Position numbers and translations under genes: made by a program. Shown piece after piece: positions 45,756 to 54,191 of a DNA stretch of 64,000 nt. This DNA comes from a bacterium SCSIO 12844. Its GTDB lineage: Bacteria > Pseudomonadota > Gammaproteobacteria > Francisellales > Francisellaceae. Where the stretch lies: contig CP073743.1 in NCBI GenBank assembly GCA_024397935.1, positions 2,852,001 to 2,916,000 on the forward strand, read 5' to 3'. How positions within the stretch are numbered: position 1 is the first letter of the stretch; every line of letters begins with the position of its first letter. A model generated the notes under the pieces. That model searched no databases and was not told where the DNA came from. It worked only from the letters and a program-made list of their open reading frames with translations.

Positions 45756-47147
45756 TCAATCTAATAATAAATTTTTTAACTTTTCTTCTTTTACTTCTAC
45801 TTCCTTGTAATACCGCGACTGTACTGGCAGATGTGATTTTGCTAATTTTAACTGTGAGAGTGCATAGGCAATTTTCCCTTGATAATAATAAGCTTCAGAT
45901 AAATAAAAATGCATCAAGCCTACTTCTCCTAACTGATCATAGACTAATGCAAGCTTTTGGTAACTGCGATATTGATTAGGGTATTGAGCAATTAAATCAT
46001 ATAAATACCAACGGGCTTGATCAAACTTTTTTGAAGCAATCAAATAATCAGCATACTGAAACTTTAAAGCTTGTGATAATGGATATTGATTTTTTAATAC
46101 CGTTAATATAGCTTCAGCTTTATTATAATTTTTAGATAAAATTAAAGCCTCTATATAAGATAAACCAATAATTAAATTATCATTACTTTTTTGCCATGCA
46201 CCATCTAAATATTCTACAGCATGATTAGTTTGCTTATTTAATAAAGCCGTTAATCCTAATTTATAATCTTTTTCTCTTACCGTTAAGTTTTGATCTTTTT
46301 TAATTTTTTGATCATGATTGTGTGGCAAGCGCTTCATTGAGACAGCTAGTTTAATTTTAAGTAAACGGTAATTCTGATAGGAAGTAATAATATAGTCTCT
46401 AGCTTTAGTTTGCTTTTTTACACTGATAGTTTCTGCCTGACGTTTTTCTACGACTGGGTGCGTTAATAGTGGCTCTATCGCTTTATGATAATTTACTCTT
46501 GGTAAATGCGCTAAAAATTCAGACATTGCTGATTTTGGGTAGCCTGAGCTAACCAAAATTTGACCACCAATTCGATCGGCTTCATATTCATGTGCTCGCG
46601 TATAGCTAATTAATTGTTCAGAGGTTGCGGCAATTGAGCTTAAAACACCTGCCTGGGCAACTTCTGGTGAAATAGCACCACCAACAAGAATTGATGCAAT
46701 GATTGCTGCTGCATTAATAACTAGTTGCTGTGTATATTGCTCATACATTCGATTGAAATGTTTCTGTATCACATGAGCAATCTCATGCGAAAGAACTGCA
46801 GCTAATTGTGCTTCATTATCTGTATTTAGAATCAAAGCACTATTGAGAATGATAATATTGCCAGGTAAGGCAAAGGCATTCACCTGATCTGATTTAGCAA
46901 TATAAAAATCAATTTCTGTCGTTGGCTTTGATGAGTGGCTGACTAGATAATTACCTAATTTTTCTAAATAATCATTCCATAATAAATCAGTATAAATCGG
47001 TGTTCTATAACTAATCTGGCGTAAAATTTCATTACCTAATGCTCTTTCTTTAGGAGTAGAAATTAATGCGTATTCTGTAACAGCTTGGCTACAGAGAAAT
47101 ATGTTTATTAACAATATTAAACATAATCTATATAAATGATTTTTCAT
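45756..47147 (-). CDS. bepA: Periplasmic M48 metalloprotease with TPR repeats, BepA-like
   Basis: Periplasmic protease/chaperone that surveys outer-membrane assembly, notably LptD. The 463 residues (E. coli BepA 487) have a signal peptide, a zinc motif HEIAH (H121, E122, H125) with third ligand E187 in HEYEADRIGG, and a TPR region from about 300 to 450. The segment LNTDNEAQLAAVLSHE is typical. Its substrates should include beta-barrels such as those at 15735 and 38007. It is divergent from the 507-residue unknown. Confidence 0.93.
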   Translation of the reverse strand: MKNHLYRLCLILLINIFLCSQAVTEYALISTPKERALGNEILRQISYRTPIYTDLLWNDYLEKLGNYLVSHSSKPTTEIDFYIAKSDQVNAFALPGNIIILNSALILNTDNEAQLAAVLSHEIAHVIQKHFNRMYEQYTQQLVINAAAIIASILVGGAISPEVAQAGVLSSIAATSEQLISYTRAHEYEADRIGGQILVSSGYPKSAMSEFLAHLPRVNYHKAIEPLLTHPVVEKRQAETISVKKQTKARDYIITSYQNYRLLKIKLAVSMKRLPHNHDQKIKKDQNLTVREKDYKLGLTALLNKQTNHAVEYLDGAWQKSNDNLIIGLSYIEALILSKNYNKAEAILTVLKNQYPLSQALKFQYADYLIASKKFDQARWYLYDLIAQYPNQYRSYQKLALVYDQLGEVGLMHFYLSEAYYYQGKIAYALSQLKLAKSHLPVQSRYYKEVEVKEEKLKNLLLD

Positions 47148-47294
47148 TACAAATACTATGACTAAGCCTTATTAGTATACCTTTATTAGTTTATCGTAAA
47201 TGTTTGATAAAAACTGTAATAAAACAGCATTAGACAGTTGATCTTTTCAACTACTAAAATTAAATGATCAAAATAAAACCAGGGAGGGGTCACT

Positions 47295-48818
47295 ATGCCA
47301 CAGGATAAAAGAGTCAAGCAATTTGCATTACTTAACGAAATTTCAACTCAACTTTATGAGCTTGCATCGCCTTCATTAGCAAATCATTTAAAACTACCAG
47401 GCATAGAAACTAAAAAACTGCCTAACACGATACCTAAAACATATGTTCCAATACTGCTACAAGCAACGCCAGAAAAATTACCTAAAAATAAATTCACATT
47501 ACATGCTGATATGATGCACAGCTATTTAAAAACAAATAAAACTAGCATCCTCTATGAAAGTAGTGGCTTTATCTTCAACAGTGAAGATACCTCATTGGTT
47601 GAATTTTTAATTGAGTTATATAAAGCTTATAGCAATGATTCATTTGAACAGCTAATCATAGCCATTGATAAAAGCGCCCCTATTAAAGCGCTAGCAAGCA
47701 TTGCTAGTATTATTGATACTATCTATAAAAGCATATTTACTAAAATAGAAAACATATCAGATAATCCACTTTATCAACAATTTGCATTATCACAAATTTA
47801 CTTTACCTTTCATCAGGATATATTGTGCTTTATTGCCAATAATGACTATATTCAACAATTAAACTCCATTCATAAAAATACAATTGATACGATATTAGCC
47901 TATCCAACTACACGAATACATCGAATATTATTAATTTTTGAAAACTTGCATAAATTATTGATTAAATATAATGATATTACTGAAATTAATACGATTTCTA
48001 ATCAAAACCTTAATAGTTATACTTCTCAATTACATGATATATTAAATCAGTCTACTCCTTCACAGCATGAAAAAAATTTTATTCGTTTTTATATTGATAA
48101 ATTCAAAGATTTTTCACAATCCTTTGCAAGTTTTGAAAACGATATTTTATCGATCCTAGATAAACTAAAAGATAATTCTGGCCAATACAAATTAACTAAT
48201 ATGCTAATAGAGTATTCTAATCAACTGTCTAAATATCTAGAACTATACTTAAAACTACAGCTATGCATAAATCAACTAACATCAATTATTAAAGATGAAC
48301 TAACTGTAATAAACCCCAGTATAAGGAGTGTACTAATTCAGCATACAGATAACTTCAATAACTTTCTAAATAAGCAACATACAACAATATGTTTATTAAT
48401 AAATAGTTTTAACAAACTCAATGCTATAGAACAAATACTTAAACCATTTGTTCAATTACATGACCAATATACCTGCAATTATGACAAACCCTATTATATT
48501 GAAAGCGAAAAGCAAAGAATTTTTGAGTTAATTAAATCAACTGTAAACCGTATTGATTCTAAGCAGGCCGAAATAGCACCTGAGCATTTATCAACCCAAC
48601 ACTTAGACAATAATGATTATCAAACTACTCTTAACCCAAACTTATTTAAGCAAAGCGTAGATAAGCCTGTTGAAAAATCTAGTATAAATGATATGGATAA
48701 TTTTGATACTACTGAGTCTAAAATTAATTGCACAACACCACCACAGCATTTTTCAGATCATGATTCATCTAGCCATACATTACTTGAAAACTCACTAAAA
48801 AAACATTCACTGGCATAA
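47295..48818 (+). CDS. Unrecognised 507-residue helical protein
   Basis: No family recognised. The product is cytoplasmic by appearance (no signal peptide or membrane helix), rich in Leu, Ile, Asn, Gln and Lys, and likely a long alpha-helical array with some coiled-coil potential (about 240-410). The last 100 residues are polar and disordered-looking (Asp, Asn, Ser, Thr). A very strong GGGAGGGG ribosome-binding site lies about 6 bases before the ATG. A small hairpin (AGTTGA/TCAACT, 47236-47252) lies upstream. It could be a host-directed effector or a structural protein; no direct evidence decides. Confidence 0.65.
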   Translation: MPQDKRVKQFALLNEISTQLYELASPSLANHLKLPGIETKKLPNTIPKTYVPILLQATPEKLPKNKFTLHADMMHSYLKTNKTSILYESSGFIFNSEDTSLVEFLIELYKAYSNDSFEQLIIAIDKSAPIKALASIASIIDTIYKSIFTKIENISDNPLYQQFALSQIYFTFHQDILCFIANNDYIQQLNSIHKNTIDTILAYPTTRIHRILLIFENLHKLLIKYNDITEINTISNQNLNSYTSQLHDILNQSTPSQHEKNFIRFYIDKFKDFSQSFASFENDILSILDKLKDNSGQYKLTNMLIEYSNQLSKYLELYLKLQLCINQLTSIIKDELTVINPSIRSVLIQHTDNFNNFLNKQHTTICLLINSFNKLNAIEQILKPFVQLHDQYTCNYDKPYYIESEKQRIFELIKSTVNRIDSKQAEIAPEHLSTQHLDNNDYQTTLNPNLFKQSVDKPVEKSSINDMDNFDTTESKINCTTPPQHFSDHDSSSHTLLENSLKKHSLA

Positions 48819-48906
48819 TCTTATAATGTGACCTACATTTAATTTATAGTTAGCAAATTATTGTTTAAACTTTTTTATTATATAATCAGATATTAAATAG
48901 GAGAAA

Positions 48907-49536
48907 ATGATGACTAAAATAAAATACTTTAATATTAACAAATCATTGACATTAATATTTGGTATTTCATGTATGCTAATATTATCTCTAACAATATGTA
49001 CCACAAATACTTATGCAACACAACTTAACAACAAAAAGCCACTTTCCAACCAAATAAGTAGTGATCATTCAATCACTATATCTGAAGTCATTCAAGCACA
49101 AAATGCTTGGGCAAAAGGCATTGTTACTATTGGAAATGCCTATCTTGATCATAAAGACTATCAACAAGTTGCAAAAAACTTAATTCAACAATTATATGCT
49201 TATAATTATGAAAATGGTATTGTTTTATTTAAACCGACCAAAGCTTCTGAAACACCATTTAGAAAAACAAAAGAATCTGCACTATCCTACTTTGTTGGTG
49301 ACAATGTAAACTATAGCGAAGATAAAGGCTTTGCCATACAGCCATGGACTAAAGTTGTTTTTCATAATGATGAAATGTACTTCCATGGTGATATGGCTAT
49401 TGCCATGGGCACCTATGACTTTACTGATACCAAAGGTAAAGTAACCAGTGTTGAGTATACCTTTGCTTATGTAAAAAACCCCAAAGGTCAACTTAAGATC
49501 GTACTACACCATTCATCCATACCTTATAGTAGCTAA
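48907..49536 (+). CDS. Secreted NTF2-like protein (SnoaL/CaMKII-association fold)
   Basis: 209 residues. A long N-terminal signal region ends near NTYATQ; the hydrophobic core includes FGISCMLILSLTI. The mature part resembles the NTF2-like group often mislabelled phosphoribosyl-AMP cyclohydrolase: QNAWAKGIVTIGNAYLD, ALSYFVG, then GDMAIAMGTYDFTDTKGK and a final LKIVLHHSSIPYS. The fold forms a cone-shaped pocket; ligand unknown. AGGAG lies 4-7 bases before the two consecutive ATG codons, and the second (48910) has the better spacing. Confidence 0.72.
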   Translation: MMTKIKYFNINKSLTLIFGISCMLILSLTICTTNTYATQLNNKKPLSNQISSDHSITISEVIQAQNAWAKGIVTIGNAYLDHKDYQQVAKNLIQQLYAYNYENGIVLFKPTKASETPFRKTKESALSYFVGDNVNYSEDKGFAIQPWTKVVFHNDEMYFHGDMAIAMGTYDFTDTKGKVTSVEYTFAYVKNPKGQLKIVLHHSSIPYSS

Positions 49537-49545
49537 AATTATATA

Positions 49546-50442
49546 TTAATAAGAGTTTTCATTTTTTCTGCTAACATCATCATTTTCTAGTTCCATATGA
49601 AATATTGGCTCAGGTTGCCTCATTGCTTCTTCATTAGCAAATAAACCATCCTCACTTGGAGCTGATGGGACAATTTGATCATCTATGCCCTCTATTTCAT
49701 AATCAGATAACTCACAATCATAGGGAGCTGAAGGGGCTAGAGGTGGATTCCATATACGCTCATATACTTCATCTATATCTTCTTGAGTAGGCCCACTATG
49801 CACAGTATAGCAATTATTTGACTCACAGACTGTTTCATAAAATATTTTAGCCCGATCTATTGGCTTGTTTAAAATAAATCTTACAGCATCACCACCTAAA
49901 CTAATATCAAATGATTGAATATTACTTAAAAGTTTAATTCTTTCTTGATAATCTTCTTGTTGGTATAAGTCTAAAATTTCCCTTAAATTTAATAACCATG
50001 GAAATTGATTACTATAAACTGTTTGACTTAATAATTGATTAAATTGCTCGTAGCTATCTGATAATATATTTTCTATTATTCGTTGTATCTGTCTATCCGG
50101 ATAATATCCCATCTCATGATAATTACTGCACAAATCGAAGCATTGTTTAATTGCATTTGCGTGTTCTTTATTTAAACTAACTTCATCTACTACAGCTTCA
50201 AAAACTTTATAAGATAAACTATTTTTATCTGGCAAATTTTGGAAAAAATAACTCAAAGCTGACTTTAAAACCCTCTCTTTAACATCTGGATCATTAAGTG
50301 ATTCTCCTTGGTAAAGTTTAACTTGCTCTATCATATCATGTAAATTTTTCACTACTTTTGATGGGCCTTTCAGTTTTCTCATCGGCCCCATATTTTCATA
50401 ATAAGATAAAATTGCATCACTAATTCTGTCGATATAATTCAT
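49546..50442 (-). CDS. Unrecognised 298-residue protein with two PSAP motifs
   Basis: No family recognised. Residues 1-205 look helical and globular. The last 90 residues are acidic and proline-containing, with two copies of PSAP (APSAPYD and VPSAPSED, 28 residues apart) and a glutamate-rich end (MELENDD). PSAP is the late-domain motif that binds the ESCRT-I subunit TSG101 in eukaryotes, and glutamate-rich tails occur in type IV secretion effectors. Start ATG 50442 follows AAGGG by about 10 bases; a longer reading frame to 50499 lacks support. Effector function is inference. Confidence 0.65.
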   Translation of the reverse strand: MNYIDRISDAILSYYENMGPMRKLKGPSKVVKNLHDMIEQVKLYQGESLNDPDVKERVLKSALSYFFQNLPDKNSLSYKVFEAVVDEVSLNKEHANAIKQCFDLCSNYHEMGYYPDRQIQRIIENILSDSYEQFNQLLSQTVYSNQFPWLLNLREILDLYQQEDYQERIKLLSNIQSFDISLGGDAVRFILNKPIDRAKIFYETVCESNNCYTVHSGPTQEDIDEVYERIWNPPLAPSAPYDCELSDYEIEGIDDQIVPSAPSEDGLFANEEAMRQPEPIFHMELENDDVSRKNENSY

Positions 50443-50640
50443 AACCACAACCCTTATATTTATAGTCACTATTAAACAAATTGATTGATGTATTCCCAAA
50501 GTGCTAAGCCTATATTAAAAAAGAAAAACAAATCTAACTACATCAATTATTGATATATAATGTTAAATAATTAACATAAATTGACGGATTTATGGCAAAC
50601 TATAGCATAAAGATCTATACTAACAACTTTTAGGCTAAAA

Positions 50641-51261
50641 ATGATTCGAGTTAAAATTTGTGGTATTACAAATATAGAAGATGCCCTTTGTGCTTATCAT
50701 TGCGGTGCAGATGCATTAGGATTTGTCTTTTATAATAAAAGCCCACGCTATCTAACAGCTGAAAAAGCCAAATTAATTATTCAACAACTACCCCCTTTTA
50801 TTCAAACTGTTGGATTATTTGTTAATCATACTAAAGATGAGATTGATAGCATTTTAAATCAAGTACCTGTCAATCTATTACAATTTCATGGTGATGAATC
50901 TGATTATTTTGCACAACTATTTAAACGCCCTTTTATTAAAGCAGTCAGAGTAAAAGACGCATCTGATATTGAAAACGCATCGACTAATTATCCTAATGCA
51001 CAAGGCATATTAGTCGATCACTATAAAAAAGATAATTTTGGTGGCACAGGAGAGTCTTTTGACTGGTCATTAATACCTGCTCACAGGATAAAGCCTATTA
51101 TTCTAGCGGGTGGTTTAAATTGTCAAAATATTAATAAAGCCATTACGGCTGTTTCCCCAGATTCTGTAGATGTTTCTAGTGGTGTAGAAAAAGAAAAAGG
51201 CATTAAAGATCATAATTTAATCAAAAAATTCATCTCTTGTGCGAAATTGTCCATTATCTAA
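50641..51261 (+). CDS. trpF: Phosphoribosylanthranilate isomerase
   Basis: Tryptophan-pathway enzyme of the cytoplasm. The 206 residues form the TIM barrel, with the catalytic cysteine in MIRVKICGIT, the motif GADALGFVFYNKSPRYLT, the general-acid aspartate in ILVDHYKKDNFGGTGESFDW and ILAGGLN near the C-terminus. It stands alone here; trpA, trpB and trpC are not in the window, unlike the usual trpF-trpB-trpA arrangement of gammaproteobacteria. Confidence 0.95.
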   Translation: MIRVKICGITNIEDALCAYHCGADALGFVFYNKSPRYLTAEKAKLIIQQLPPFIQTVGLFVNHTKDEIDSILNQVPVNLLQFHGDESDYFAQLFKRPFIKAVRVKDASDIENASTNYPNAQGILVDHYKKDNFGGTGESFDWSLIPAHRIKPIILAGGLNCQNINKAITAVSPDSVDVSSGVEKEKGIKDHNLIKKFISCAKLSII

Positions 51262-51330
51262 ATAGGGAATATCTTAATACTCAAAAAGACATACGCTATA
51301 TTTAAGTTTTATTAACCGATGCATAATGTA

Positions 51331-51414
51331 CCTAGTTTAACAGGCAACCCCCTAGGAAGGAGCAGAGTTCTTAAAGGAAAATGAACTTAAATCAACACGG
51401 ATGTTGATTGCTCC
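51331..51414 (+). ncRNA. Candidate structured RNA or leader downstream of trpF
   Basis: A G+C-richer island in AT-rich intergenic DNA holds four nested or adjacent stems. CCTAG/CTAGG pairs 51331-51335 with 51352-51356. An outer stem GGAGC/GCTCC pairs 51359-51363 with 51410-51414. It encloses two hairpins: GAGTTC/GAACTT (51365-51370 with 51383-51388, one G-U pair) and AATCAACA/TGTTGATT (51390-51397 with 51402-51409) with a CGGA loop. That is a three-way junction. It resembles no riboswitch or small RNA I know. It could act on the small gene at 51472 or be an independent sRNA; strand is a guess. Confidence 0.35.
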
Positions 51415-51471
51415 GACCGCTTTAAAATGTTACTCTAGTAACCAATTTAATTTATCATAAAGTAAACATCT

Positions 51472-51654
51472 ATGGTTATTATCGCAAGTGTATTAATCGG
51501 ATTAGTACTCGCAGCTATCACTTTTATATTATTAAATTATAACAAATCACATCAAAATGCAAAATACCAAAATATTAGCCATATGCTTAATGGCATCATT
51601 ATTGGATTAGTTTTCTTTTGTGTTAGTTTTTTCAGTTGGTTTTTATTGCATTAA
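51472..51654 (+). CDS. Possible 60-residue two-helix membrane protein
   Basis: The reading frame encodes 60 residues with two hydrophobic helices (IIASVLIGLVLAAITFILL and IIIGLVFFCVSFFSWFLL) joined by a polar loop rich in Asn, Gln, His and Lys. No family recognised and no convincing ribosome-binding site, so the gene is doubtful. In its favour, it fills a 444-base gap between trpF and the Hsp70 gene and follows the structured element by 57 bases. Confidence 0.4.
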   Translation: MVIIASVLIGLVLAAITFILLNYNKSHQNAKYQNISHMLNGIIIGLVFFCVSFFSWFLLH

Positions 51655-51705
51655 TTCCATTAGGCAAAAATTAATTTTGAATATTATCTGACGAAAAATT
51701 ATAGT

Positions 51706-53535
51706 TTAGGTATGTTCAACACAGTCATGACGCATATTAAATTCAATCTTCCAGCTATCATCTGAATTTTGTGCGTTGGCATTTAAAATAAGGGTACCGA
51801 CTTCTGTTTGTGATGCTGATAGATAAACTGGCACCACATCACCTTTTTGATATTTCTCTGATTTTAGATTAATTTCAAGTTGATGCAACTCTTCTAGCTC
51901 TTCATTTGCAACATCTGCTAAAATTTCTCCTTCTTTATCTTCTCGGCGAACATTTGAGCCAAAAAACCTAAAATTCACTGGCTCACCAACAACAAGTCCA
52001 AAGCTTTGGTCAGATACAGTCACATTTGCGCCAGACTCCATACCAAATGGCGCCACACACAAAGCTTCAATTGGCGGCTCAAAGCCTGGAATTGCAGGCA
52101 TCGAAGATTCCAAGCCAATATAATAAGACTGTGCACTTCCACCACGTATTCGAATTACCTTACCTGCTTGAACTTGACCAAATACAGAAGCACCTTTGGC
52201 AACACTTAAATCATAATCTGCACCGGATAGCTCAACTGCTGGATCACAGTTAGCTTGCATTAACCAACGATTTAAAACACTTAAAAGACGTTGGCGTAAA
52301 ACTGATGATTTAAATACGCCACCATTAAATAATACTTTATTTGGCTTAATAAAATCTTTTTGTTCATGACCTTCAAGCGCTTTTTTTTGTTTAGTTAAAA
52401 AGTCAGCCAAATGGCGCGTAATAGCAGCATCTTGTGCATAATTAAGACTCATACGACTAACACCACTTCTAAGCCTATTAACCGGCTTATCATCTATCTC
52501 CACATTAGGGAAAAAGCCATCTAAAATTGTTTTAGCAACATCACTTTGAGTAATTTTTTCTTTAACTGCTCGACCAATTAACTTAGATGACCTACCTGGT
52601 ATCACAACGGTTGCTTGCTCTAAAGAAGCATCAGATAATAAGCTTTCTTTGGCACTACGAGCGCTATAAGTTAATGATTGAACTTGCCATGGCTCTAATT
52701 TTTTACCGTTTTTAGAAAACTTTTCATTGACCATATAAGCTAATAACCAATCCATATTATCGCCACCAACAAGAATATGCTCACCTACAGCAATGCGCTT
52801 TAAGCTTAAATCACCTTCATGCTCTTGAACTGAAATTAATGTAAAATCACTAGTACCACCACCAACATCAACAACTAAGATCACATCACCAATTTGTACC
52901 TCATTTCGCCAATGATCACCTACTTGATCTAACCAACTATAAAAGGCAGCTTGTGGCTCTTCTAATAGAGTTAAATTATTTAAATCACTTAATCTTGCAG
53001 CTTCCGCAACAAGCTCTCTTGCTGCAGGATCAAATGAGGCTGGAATTGTTAAGGTTATTTTTTGTTGAAATAATGGTGCATCGGAAAATGCCCAATCCCA
53101 AGCATTTCTTATATGTTCAAGATAGTAAATAACTGCTTGTAAAGGTGAAAACTTTTCAATATCTTCAGCTGCATTGACAGGCAGAATCCCACTTCTTTTA
53201 TCAATATGTTCCTGACAGAGCCAACTTTTAGCACTCGATACAACACGGTTTGGCGTTTTAGAAGCATGCTCTTTAGCATATGTACCAACAACCACATGAC
53301 TTTCTTGATCCCATGGCAGAGCAATTTCTTCTGGTCGAATCGTTGCCGCATTAGGCATATAAATAAATGATGGCAATAATTTATGCTTATCAATTGTCCC
53401 TGGCTCAGTTACTTGCAATAAAGGAAAAGAAACAACTTTTTGAGGCTTGTCACCATCTTGGTTAATTTCACTATAAGTCACTGCGCAGTGTGTCGTACCT
53501 AAGTCGATACCAATGATATACTTTGCATCACTCAT
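51706..53535 (-). CDS. Hsp70-family ATPase (DnaK paralogue)
   Basis: 609-residue chaperone-like ATPase. The nucleotide-binding domain has phosphate 1 motif IGIDLGTTHCAV, phosphate 2 VVDVGGGTSDFTL, LLEEPQAAFYSW and the adenosine motif LFNGGVFKSSVLRQ. The C-terminal substrate-binding region diverges from DnaK and ends in RHDCVEHT rather than an EEVD-like tail. This type is usually found next to a DUF2760 gene, as here, where the ATGA overlap is 4 bases. No DnaJ or GrpE gene is adjacent. Client unknown. Confidence 0.9.
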   Translation of the reverse strand: MSDAKYIIGIDLGTTHCAVTYSEINQDGDKPQKVVSFPLLQVTEPGTIDKHKLLPSFIYMPNAATIRPEEIALPWDQESHVVVGTYAKEHASKTPNRVVSSAKSWLCQEHIDKRSGILPVNAAEDIEKFSPLQAVIYYLEHIRNAWDWAFSDAPLFQQKITLTIPASFDPAARELVAEAARLSDLNNLTLLEEPQAAFYSWLDQVGDHWRNEVQIGDVILVVDVGGGTSDFTLISVQEHEGDLSLKRIAVGEHILVGGDNMDWLLAYMVNEKFSKNGKKLEPWQVQSLTYSARSAKESLLSDASLEQATVVIPGRSSKLIGRAVKEKITQSDVAKTILDGFFPNVEIDDKPVNRLRSGVSRMSLNYAQDAAITRHLADFLTKQKKALEGHEQKDFIKPNKVLFNGGVFKSSVLRQRLLSVLNRWLMQANCDPAVELSGADYDLSVAKGASVFGQVQAGKVIRIRGGSAQSYYIGLESSMPAIPGFEPPIEALCVAPFGMESGANVTVSDQSFGLVVGEPVNFRFFGSNVRREDKEGEILADVANEELEELHQLEINLKSEKYQKGDVVPVYLSASQTEVGTLILNANAQNSDDSWKIEFNMRHDCVEHT

Positions 53536-54080
53536 AGCTCAACCTCCGCTGGATTAACGATCGAAAGTTTAGCCTTATCTGTTACCTTCGGTAAGTTTAT
53601 GCCACTAACCTGCCAGCCTTTATGAACTAATACACCTTGATAAGGTGGCTCACCCTGAATATCACCAATAATATGTATTTTCTGTGTATCAAACCCTTTA
53701 TAAACGGTAATACTTGAGTCTTCATTTTCTTCTCTAATCGCTGTTAATTGAACATGCTCAGATAGTACTTTATTGCATCCTTGATGAACAATTCTTGCAG
53801 CAGCGCCCACTTCTTCATCAGTATAATTAAGAATTTCTTCATGTAGAAAATCAACCAAACGCCCATGCTTTTGTAACAGATGCAGTAGCTGCAAAGCAGC
53901 TGTTTGATCATGCTCTTTTAATAACATTGACTCACTTTTAATAGTGGATTGATTAACATCTGCCTCTTTATTTAAAGATACTTTCAAGGCATCTTTATCA
54001 GTTAATTCTTGCGTATTAACATCTACCTTTCCAAAAATAAGTGCGCTAATTCGCTTACCCCATGATAGTTTTATTTTCAT
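53532..54080 (-). CDS. DUF2760 domain protein
   Basis: 182 residues. The C-terminal 120 residues match the DUF2760 pattern: ALQLLHLLQKHGRLVDFLHEEI, YTDEEVGAAARIVHQGC, then GEPPYQGVLVHKGWQ and LSIVNPAEVEL at the end. Function unknown; the family occurs almost always next to Hsp70-like genes, suggesting an Hsp70 partner or client adaptor. AAGGA lies 7 bases before the ATG. It overlaps the Hsp70 gene by 4 bases, so the products are probably made together. Confidence 0.88.
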   Translation of the reverse strand: MKIKLSWGKRISALIFGKVDVNTQELTDKDALKVSLNKEADVNQSTIKSESMLLKEHDQTAALQLLHLLQKHGRLVDFLHEEILNYTDEEVGAAARIVHQGCNKVLSEHVQLTAIREENEDSSITVYKGFDTQKIHIIGDIQGEPPYQGVLVHKGWQVSGINLPKVTDKAKLSIVNPAEVEL

Positions 54081-54191
54081 TATTATTCCTTAATTAAAAA
54101 CAAATTACTCAAACCACACTAATTTTAGCATTTTAATTAAATATATAAAGCTATCTTCGTTTAAGAAATCACTTAAAGTTAACCTATATCT

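Noticed and set aside
45713-45979. 88-residue hydrophobic plus-strand frame
   Set aside because: Most of it is antisense to bepA; no ribosome-binding site and no family.
51331-51414. Signal-recognition-particle (4.5S) RNA
   Set aside because: CCTAGGAAGGAGCAG is reminiscent of the SRP loop region, but the helix 8 pairing and the conserved flanks are not there.
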